From: Acidobacteriaceae bacterium
GTDB taxonomy: Bacteria; Acidobacteriota; Terriglobia; Terriglobales; SbA1
Length of the DNA: 10,793 nucleotides
Assembly: GCA_003156615.1 (NCBI GenBank)
Contig: PMHI01000492.1
Span: 58,565 to 69,357 of the forward strand
Direction of reading: 5' to 3'
Every line of letters begins with the position of its first letter. Position 1 is the first letter of the stretch. The notes below the pieces were generated by a model. That model saw only the letters and a program-made list of their open reading frames with translations. It was not told the DNA's origin and did not search any database. Of this stretch, positions 6,434-10,793 are shown one piece after another. Made by a program: the position numbers and the translations under genes.

Positions 6434-6682
6434 ATGCTAGACGATGAATCCAGCAGGCAGCCAGGAATCGGCCGCTTAATTTCCGATCTCCGGGCGGCAA
6501 AAGTAGAACTGCTGAGTGCGCAGTGTGCCACCGACCGCCTCCGTTTACAGTATTCTGTCGCAGATATTGTTTCGTTCGGGGAACACCGGACGCTGAAAGG
6601 CGCGATCGCCTCCGTTGGCGCCCTGTGCCGCTTCTTTGCCTCCATCGAGGACCAAATGAAGCAGGCTGAGCAGAAAGAATAA
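6434..6682 (+). CDS. Small uncharacterised cytoplasmic protein (82 aa), divergent from tetR
   Basis: I do not recognise a family. The product has no signal peptide and no obvious membrane segment. It is rich in Ala, Leu, Arg, Ser and Glu, and looks mostly helical: GRLISDLRAAKVELLSAQ (about 12-29), a middle segment VADIVSFGEHRTL, then ASVGALCRFFASIEDQMKQA (about 58-77), which would pack as amphipathic helices. Two cysteines (31 and 65) are present. Evidence that it is real comes from its 5' region rather than its sequence: a 17-spaced near-consensus promoter, a GAGGAG ribosome-binding site at six bases, and divergent placement from tetR. It converges on the lipoprotein gene with 63 bases between stops. 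A longer opposite-strand frame (6357-6743) overlaps it but has neither signals nor a protein-like composition. Confidence 0.7.
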   Translation: MLDDESSRQPGIGRLISDLRAAKVELLSAQCATDRLRLQYSVADIVSFGEHRTLKGAIASVGALCRFFASIEDQMKQAEQKE

Positions 6683-6745
6683 AATCGCAGCGAGGTGTTG
6701 CTGTTCTTGCCGCGGCCGTCCCGAATGCGAGTGTGATGCTCAATC

Positions 6746-7495
6746 CTATTTCTCCACGCGGCTAAATGCGCCGGTCGTGGCGTTGACCGCAACTGTCAGC
6801 TTCGCAGTTTCGCGGGAATCGCCGTAGATGACGTGCCAGATCAGTTCGTTGGTGTTGTGGTTCCAATCGCAAATGTAAATGACGGGGGTTTTGGGATCCT
6901 TTTCGAGGATTCTGTCGCCGCCGTGTTTCTGCGCCTCGGCAAAGGCCTGGTCGGAGTCCACCTTGAGGAAGGCCACATCAAAAACCTGAGTGGAGGCGTT
7001 GCTGGGGTTGTAGGTGTCTTCATTGCCAGGGGAGACCCCGCGCGAGGGAGCGTCGGGGGCATTGCTGCCAGACCAAATGAAAGGCTTCACGCCGTGCTGT
7101 AGGGCTGAGGCGAAGCTGGCCCGCCAAATCGCCGACTTGCCATCCTGTCCATTGCCATCTACGGAGGGAGTAGATTCGATACGGAAGGGCTTCACGTCCG
7201 CAGCATAATTGCGAGCCGCAATAAAGACCTTCTGAAAAGCGGCGCGTCCTGTAAGCAGCTCGGGAGGCTTGGGTTCCGGCTTGGCCTGCGGCGCCTGGGG
7301 AGTGTTCGACTCGCAACCCGCAAGCAGCGCGAGCATCACAAGGATGGCGACGGCAGCGGCCGACGCGCACCCATTGCCAAACAGCATTCTCCGGGTCTGG
7401 TCTACATTCACTCGACTCACGACCCTACCAACGACTCCTTCCGCGACTACGGTGACAACAGCGGTCTCTCGTTGCACAAACTCCCGCATTTTCAT
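6746..7495 (-). CDS. Uncharacterised lipoprotein with a PepSY-like C-terminal segment
   Basis: A 249-residue exported lipoprotein. The hydrophobic stretch SAAAVAILVMLALLAGC ends in the lipobox LLAGC with Cys61 as the lipidation site. A Pro/Glu/Lys linker (about 65-80) follows. The mature domain includes RAAFQKVFIAARNYAADVKPF, SAIWRASFASA and, at the end, TPVIYICDWN, LIWHVIYGDS, LTVAVNATTGAFSRVEK. This last pattern (W-x-V-x-Y..., V-x-V-[ND]A-x-TG) resembles PepSY domains, but I cannot name the family. The start is uncertain. ATG 7495 has AGGAAGG five bases upstream but puts 36 residues ahead of the usual signal n-region. The internal ATG at 7387 would give a normal-length signal peptide, yet its only purine run, GGAG, is one base away. 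A TAGAAT lies upstream at 7542-7547 on this strand. Confidence 0.75.
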   Translation of the reverse strand: MKMREFVQRETAVVTVVAEGVVGRVVSRVNVDQTRRMLFGNGCASAAAVAILVMLALLAGCESNTPQAPQAKPEPKPPELLTGRAAFQKVFIAARNYAADVKPFRIESTPSVDGNGQDGKSAIWRASFASALQHGVKPFIWSGSNAPDAPSRGVSPGNEDTYNPSNASTQVFDVAFLKVDSDQAFAEAQKHGGDRILEKDPKTPVIYICDWNHNTNELIWHVIYGDSRETAKLTVAVNATTGAFSRVEK

Positions 7496-7500
7496 GGCGA

Positions 7501-7507
7501 CCTTCCT
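7501..7507 (-). promoter_or_regulatory. Shine-Dalgarno favouring the long lipoprotein start
   Basis: On the minus strand AGGAAGG precedes the ATG at 7495 by five bases. It argues for translation starting upstream of the conventional signal peptide. Confidence 0.6.
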
Positions 7508-7541
7508 GCTATAACTGGGAATGATTTAATGGACGCGCCAC

Positions 7542-7547
7542 ATTCTA
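7542..7547 (-). promoter_or_regulatory. Candidate -10 box for the lipoprotein gene
   Basis: TAGAAT on the minus strand in the short divergent gap between the lipoprotein and DinB-like genes would place the transcript start near 7535, about 40 bases before ATG 7495. No matching -35 hexamer is evident. Confidence 0.35.
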
Positions 7548-7579
7548 CCTGAAGCGCGCCGAAATGCGAGAGTAGGGCC

Positions 7580-8119
7580 ATGGATTCCTGCTTGGAAAAA
7601 TTGAAACAGGCACTGGAGTCGGCGGTGGAAGGGATGTCCAAAGAGCGGTTGACCTGGCATCCCGCGGGCAAATGGTGTGCGGCGGAGGTGCTGGAACATC
7701 TGTACCTGACCTACACCGGAACGATCAAGGGATTCGAGCGAGTGATGACAAGCGGTAAGCCCATGGCGACGCGAGCCTCCATGGCCCATCGCGCCCGGAC
7801 CTTCGTGGTCCTGGGATTGGGTCACATGCCCGCCGGACGCAAAGCGCCCGCGATGACAGTGCCTCGGGGCTTGTCCGCGGAGAAGATGCGAAACGAGGTC
7901 GGGGCAAAGATTGTGGCGATGGATGCGATCATCACGCAGTGTGAAGCCCGCTTCGGGCGCGGGGTCCGCCTGCTTGACCATCCAATTCTGGGTCCGTTGA
8001 CCGCGGCGCAGTGGAGAAAGTTTCATCTGGTGCATGGCCAGCATCACCAGAAACAGCTCCTCCGACTCCGCGAAGCCGGAACCCAGGAGCTGAAAGCCGA
8101 TTCAACTCTGCGCCCTTGA
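7580..8119 (+). CDS. DinB/DUF1569-type putative metal-dependent protein
   Basis: A 179-residue protein of the DinB/YfiT four-helix-bundle superfamily, closest by eye to the DUF1569 group. The first helix pair contains WHPAGKWCAAEVLEHLYL, with His40 in the usual first metal-ligand position. The C-terminal part DHPILGPLTAAQWRKFHLVHGQHHQKQL carries the typical HP-x2-GPLT motif and the H-x3-H pair (His152 and His156) that completes the three-histidine metal site. Family members bind divalent metals and some act as thiol S-transferases; the reaction of this one cannot be assigned. ATG 7580 is the first start after an in-frame TGA, though its Shine-Dalgarno (AGTAGGG) is weak. It is divergent from the lipoprotein gene and converges on the coiled-coil gene with 21 bases between stops. 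Confidence 0.85.
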   Translation: MDSCLEKLKQALESAVEGMSKERLTWHPAGKWCAAEVLEHLYLTYTGTIKGFERVMTSGKPMATRASMAHRARTFVVLGLGHMPAGRKAPAMTVPRGLSAEKMRNEVGAKIVAMDAIITQCEARFGRGVRLLDHPILGPLTAAQWRKFHLVHGQHHQKQLLRLREAGTQELKADSTLRP

Positions 8120-8121
8120 CG

Positions 8122-8161
8122 CCGGCCGCCCGCGTGCTCCCTAGTCGATCATGGCGGCCGG
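8122..8161. repeat. 9-bp GC-rich inverted repeat at a convergent gene junction
   Basis: CCGGCCGCC (8122-8130) and GGCGGCCGG (8153-8161) are perfect arms around a 22-base loop. They straddle the stop of the minus-strand coiled-coil gene just after the stop of the plus-strand DinB-like gene. No T tract follows on either strand, so it is not a canonical intrinsic terminator, but it could stabilise or slow both converging transcripts. Confidence 0.55.
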
Positions 8162-8749
8162 AACTCCGGCTTTGCGGGCTTCTTCCTTCATATCCTCGAG
8201 TTTCTGCTTGCCGTCTTCGACAGCCTTCTGCTTGTCGGCCAGCTTCTGCTTATAATCTGCTTCTTCCTTGTCCCACTGAGTCGCATTGCGCATGCGGTTG
8301 CCCACGTCGGCATACATCGCGGCGGCGCGAAGCTGGTATTCGCGTTGCAACACGTCGAGTTCGCGGCTGGCGAGGTCAATTGAGTCCTTCTGCGCGGTTA
8401 GCTTGTCCTGCCAGGCTTTCCAAGCGGCTTGTTTCTTGGCCTGCTCCTCGTCGGCGGAAGCGGCGGGTTTGGCCGCGGCGTCCTTGCTGTCAGCCGGTTT
8501 CTGGCTGGCGTCAGCAGCAGGCGCCGGGCCGACGACGGAGAGCTTGTCGTTCGTCGGAAGGTTGTCGTTGTCAAAGACCTTGGGCTTGGCTTTGGCGGAG
8601 CCCGGATCCTTGCGGACCTTGCGCGCATAGTCGCCGAGAGACGATTGACCCTGGTCCTGCGATGTGGTCTGCGCCCCCGCCGGAGAAGCCAGCAGGACCG
8701 CGCATAGCACGAATCCGAATCCCAACCCGATGTGTGTCATACGCTTCAT
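8141..8749 (-). CDS. Secreted coiled-coil protein of unknown function
   Basis: A 202-residue exported protein. Residues 1-26 are a signal peptide (MKRMTHIGLGFGFVLCAVLL, cleavage after AGA). A conserved-looking segment SLGDYARKVRKDP...KVFDNDNLP (38-65) resembles a motif I have seen in acidobacterial secreted proteins. An Ala/Pro/Asp low-complexity linker (about 75-100) follows. Residues about 100-195 are highly charged with heptad periodicity (AKKQAAWKAWQDKLTAQKDS, REYQL, DYKQKLADKQKAVEDGKQKL), predicting a long coiled coil. The ATG at 8749 is preferred over 8770 because AAAGGA lies eight bases upstream and the signal peptide then starts normally. It is 54 bases downstream of the PAS protein gene on the same strand, so the prepilin peptidase, PAS protein and this protein may form one operon. 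A periplasmic role is inferred. Confidence 0.83.
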   Translation of the reverse strand: MKRMTHIGLGFGFVLCAVLLASPAGAQTTSQDQGQSSLGDYARKVRKDPGSAKAKPKVFDNDNLPTNDKLSVVGPAPAADASQKPADSKDAAAKPAASADEEQAKKQAAWKAWQDKLTAQKDSIDLASRELDVLQREYQLRAAAMYADVGNRMRNATQWDKEEADYKQKLADKQKAVEDGKQKLEDMKEEARKAGVPAAMID

Positions 8750-8803
8750 AGTTTCATCCTTTACTTGCACTCGCCTTGCGGCTCGATTGTTTGCGGTGGA
8801 TCT

Positions 8804-9724
8804 TCAAATGTCGTTGCCGGCTGCGCTGGCAGGAGTTGCTGCGCCCGCAGCCGTGCGTGTCGCTGCCAGAAATCCTCCGATGTGGCGGTCGAGACGAGCC
8901 GCTTCGCTGGCGATATCGGCGGCCAATTCCGAAGCGAGCTCTGGCTCGTGATTCCGCGCCAAGCGCTGGGCGTATCCGGCGATCGTGGCCAGAGAGGTGC
9001 GCAGCTCCAATGCCATCTCGGCGGAAATCTCGCCATGCAACTCTTGCTGGTGGCGGATCCGTTCAAATTCGCTGCGATCGCTGATCAGGCAAGCGGCTCC
9101 GAGCAGGCTGCCGTCAACCGCGGGCACCGGCGAAACTGTCATTGCGATCCGAAGCGAGTGGCCCGTGGGCGTTGTGTAGTCGGCCTCGAGTTGCCGGCAC
9201 TTGCTCCCCTCGCGCAGCACCGCATTGACTTCTTCCGTCAGCCGCCCGGGCGTGTCTCCCAGCCCATCGGCACAGACGACGGAAGAGTCAGCCGAACAAA
9301 CCACAGCATCGCGAAAAATATCTTCCACGCTCATGCCCGAAGGGGAATGGAAACCGAGAATCTCCTTGGCAGCGGGATTTGCTTGTTTCACCAAACCGTT
9401 GAGGCCGAAGACCAGTACGCCGGAGGAAAGATGAGAGAGCACGGCCTGACTGAAGTTTTCCGTAGTGCGGGCGCGGCGTTGCTCGGCAAGTGTCTGCAGC
9501 TGCAGTTCGTGTTTCTGCTGTTTGAGTTGCTGGATGACAGTGTTGTAGAGGTGGAGCGGCAGATTTTCCAAGCTGGGCGGGCCGGCGCAGCCGAGATCGG
9601 ATTCGGCGGCGATGCTCTGCCGAAATCTGTGCATCAGCCAGATGGCAAATACAAAGGCAGTTCCCGCCGCGAACAGCACCAGTACAGCCCGCAAGACCAA
9701 AGGATTGCCAAGCAGATTTACCAC
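8804..9724 (-). CDS. Membrane-anchored PAS protein, degenerate sensor-kinase-like (no phospho-acceptor His, no ATPase domain)
   Basis: A 306-residue protein built like the front end of an NtrB/PilS-type sensor kinase. It has one transmembrane helix (about 8-31), a Gln/Lys/Leu coiled coil (about 56-86) and a PAS domain (about 90-218; GVLVFGLNGLVKQANPAAKEILG, then a variable part, then MTVSPV...GSLLGAACLISDRSE). A dimerisation helix pair follows: ISAEMALELRTSLATIAGYA and its partner to about 288. In the H-box, where family members read A-H-E-L-R-T-P-L, this protein has A-L-E-L-R-T-S-L: Leu239, codon TTG at 9008-9010. After the second helix only a short Ala-rich tail remains, so there is no HATPase_c domain. 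GTG 9722-9724 is chosen: GGAGGT lies upstream and the start overlaps the prepilin peptidase stop, implying translational coupling. The frame is open upstream, but that part lies inside the peptidase gene. It probably senses or scaffolds rather than phosphorylates. Confidence 0.8.
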   Translation of the reverse strand: MVNLLGNPLVLRAVLVLFAAGTAFVFAIWLMHRFRQSIAAESDLGCAGPPSLENLPLHLYNTVIQQLKQQKHELQLQTLAEQRRARTTENFSQAVLSHLSSGVLVFGLNGLVKQANPAAKEILGFHSPSGMSVEDIFRDAVVCSADSSVVCADGLGDTPGRLTEEVNAVLREGSKCRQLEADYTTPTGHSLRIAMTVSPVPAVDGSLLGAACLISDRSEFERIRHQQELHGEISAEMALELRTSLATIAGYAQRLARNHEPELASELAADIASEAARLDRHIGGFLAATRTAAGAATPASAAGNDI

Positions 9725-10692
9725 CAGAACCTCCCGTACCAACGCAAGAACTGGTTGCCTACGAAAAACGCGAGTAAAGCCATGCTGCCCAGGAAAACAC
9801 CAAAAGGCATTTGATAATGGCGGTAGACCATTTGCGCGGATTGCCATCCGCGGCGGCGCGCCGCCTGCAGGTTTTCCAGCCGACGCCGGAAACGATGCGT
9901 ACGCTTGATCCACACCACGAGCACGGTAATCAAGCCAAACAGCGATCCCGCAAGCGAAGCGGTGAAAATGGTAAAAATGGTGAGCTTCATGCCGAGAAAG
10001 GCACCCACCATCGCCATCAGTTTCACATCCCCGAAGCCCATGCCTTCAGCTCCCCGCCAGCGCAAGTAGACTGCTCCTGCGCCGTAAATGAACGAAGCCC
10101 CCAAGGCCGCACCGAGCAGGGAATCGAGCAGGGAAAACAGGCGAGCGGCAAGATCCGCGCTGAAGGGAAGGCTCACGATTCCTGGCAGAAACTGCGAAGC
10201 CACATCATGCACCGGAACCAGCAGACTGAACAGCACGCCCAGGGCGAGGCCAGGGAGCGTCAGCTTGTCGGGCAGGAGCTTGGTTTCGGCATCGGTAAAG
10301 ATAAGGCCGAGCAGGAGAAATCCGAAGACGCAGTATTTCAATGTAGTCAGCGTGAGTGCGAAATAAGCGTAACCGCCGAGAAAAACAGCGGCGGTGAGCA
10401 GTTCCACGAAGAGGTAGCGCGCCGAAATTCTGGCTTTGCAGTGGCGGCAGCGCCCGCGAAGAATCAGCCAACTGACGACGGGGAAGTTGTCATAGAAGGC
10501 GATGGCTCGCTGACAGCGGGGGCAGGCTGAACGCGGCGTCACCACTGACAAACCCAAGGGTAGGCGGTAGATACACACGTTCAGAAAGCTGCCAAAGGCC
10601 AGCCCGAGGAAAAAAATCGCCGATGCGTAAAACGGGTCCACTGAGTTTTTAGGCGTTCTTCTGGAAGTGCGATCGCGCTGCGACGCGCACAT
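9718..10692 (-). CDS. pilD: Type IV prepilin peptidase / N-methyltransferase (A24 family)
   Basis: A 324-residue polytopic inner-membrane enzyme that cleaves the leader of type IV pilins and pseudopilins and methylates the new N-terminus. Visible features are the first membrane helix with GSFLNVCIYRLP (34-45) and two CxxC pairs, Cys57/60 and Cys82/85, of the cytoplasmic zinc-binding loop. The first catalytic aspartate is Asp134 in FTDAETKLLPD and the second is Asp222 in GMGFGDVK. About eight hydrophobic helices are present, with a basic loop at about 263-290 before MPFGVFLG. All catalytic residues are intact. ATG 10692 gives a polar 21-residue N-terminus and its AGGAAG is immediately adjacent, too close to be ideal. 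GTG 10641, just before the first helix, is an alternative. The stop overlaps the start of the PAS gene. No pilin or secretion genes are in view, so the substrate system is unknown. Confidence 0.95.
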   Translation of the reverse strand: MCASQRDRTSRRTPKNSVDPFYASAIFFLGLAFGSFLNVCIYRLPLGLSVVTPRSACPRCQRAIAFYDNFPVVSWLILRGRCRHCKARISARYLFVELLTAAVFLGGYAYFALTLTTLKYCVFGFLLLGLIFTDAETKLLPDKLTLPGLALGVLFSLLVPVHDVASQFLPGIVSLPFSADLAARLFSLLDSLLGAALGASFIYGAGAVYLRWRGAEGMGFGDVKLMAMVGAFLGMKLTIFTIFTASLAGSLFGLITVLVVWIKRTHRFRRRLENLQAARRRGWQSAQMVYRHYQMPFGVFLGSMALLAFFVGNQFLRWYGRFWW

Positions 10693-10729
10693 CTTCCTGA
10701 GAACGCAGATATTGCCGGTTCTTGAGTGG

Positions 10730-10735
10730 ATTATA
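10730..10735 (-). promoter_or_regulatory. Candidate -10 box of the prepilin peptidase operon
   Basis: A perfect TATAAT on the minus strand would start transcription near 10723, about 30 bases before ATG 10692. No good -35 hexamer is seen at 16-18 bases, so activator dependence is possible. Confidence 0.5.
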
Positions 10736-10774
10736 AGGCGACGAGGGCAGGGAGGACTAAGGTACTGAAGTCAC

Positions 10775-10788
10775 TGTCCGAGCGGACA
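10775..10788. promoter_or_regulatory. Perfect palindrome upstream of the prepilin peptidase promoter
   Basis: TGTCCG-AG-CGGACA is a perfect 6+6 dyad about 40 bases upstream of the TATAAT box, a position typical for a dimeric activator or repressor site. It lies at the window edge. It could instead belong to a neighbouring gene's terminator or operator. Confidence 0.35.
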
Positions 10789-10793
10789 ACGGG

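Noticed and set aside
6357..6743. 128-codon minus-strand frame opposite the 82-residue gene
   Set aside because: No ribosome-binding site, a basic Trp/Arg/Ser-rich composition, and the opposite strand has a clear promoter and Shine-Dalgarno.

Overview
The window is high-GC bacterial chromosome, and I infer an Acidobacteriota (Terriglobia / Koribacter-like) origin. The reasons are indirect: a relic with a C-terminal motif I associate with acidobacterial TolB-like beta-propellers, many secreted proteins with low-complexity Ala/Pro/Ser linkers, TAGAAT-type -10 boxes close to start codons, and single genes on alternating strands. No rRNA, tRNA, CRISPR array, intact mobile element or phage gene is visible.

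Left part (1-3642): the 3' end of a BadF/BcrA-type N-acetylglucosamine kinase-like gene (+) converges on an SDR oxidoreductase resembling YgfF (-). A 329-base gap follows, holding a short relic of a TolB/PD40-type beta-propeller gene with no start codon. Next is a complete uvrC (-) carrying a low-complexity insert that contains a copy of a dispersed CCTTCGACAAGCTCAGG-type repeat.

Centre (3643-6296): a 360-base divergent region contains a near-consensus sigma-54 promoter facing an OmpA/Pal-type peptidoglycan-binding lipoprotein. That gene ends in a very clear intrinsic terminator. A secreted TPR protein follows, possibly expressed from a leaderless or near-leaderless transcript. A TetR/AcrR regulator with a TTG start converges on it.

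Right part (6297-10793): divergent from tetR is a consensus-quality sigma-70 promoter and strong Shine-Dalgarno for an 82-residue unknown protein, the obvious candidate target of the regulator. Then come an unknown lipoprotein (-) and a DinB/DUF1569-type putative metalloenzyme (+). Last is a probable minus-strand operon: a type IV prepilin peptidase, a translationally coupled membrane PAS protein that looks like a sensor kinase without its phospho-acceptor histidine and ATPase domain, and a secreted coiled-coil protein.

Most genes are housekeeping or envelope functions. The items most worth a second look are the degenerate kinase behind the prepilin peptidase, the sigma-54-like promoter, the tetR/82-residue gene pair, the repeat-derived insert in UvrC, and the beta-propeller relic.
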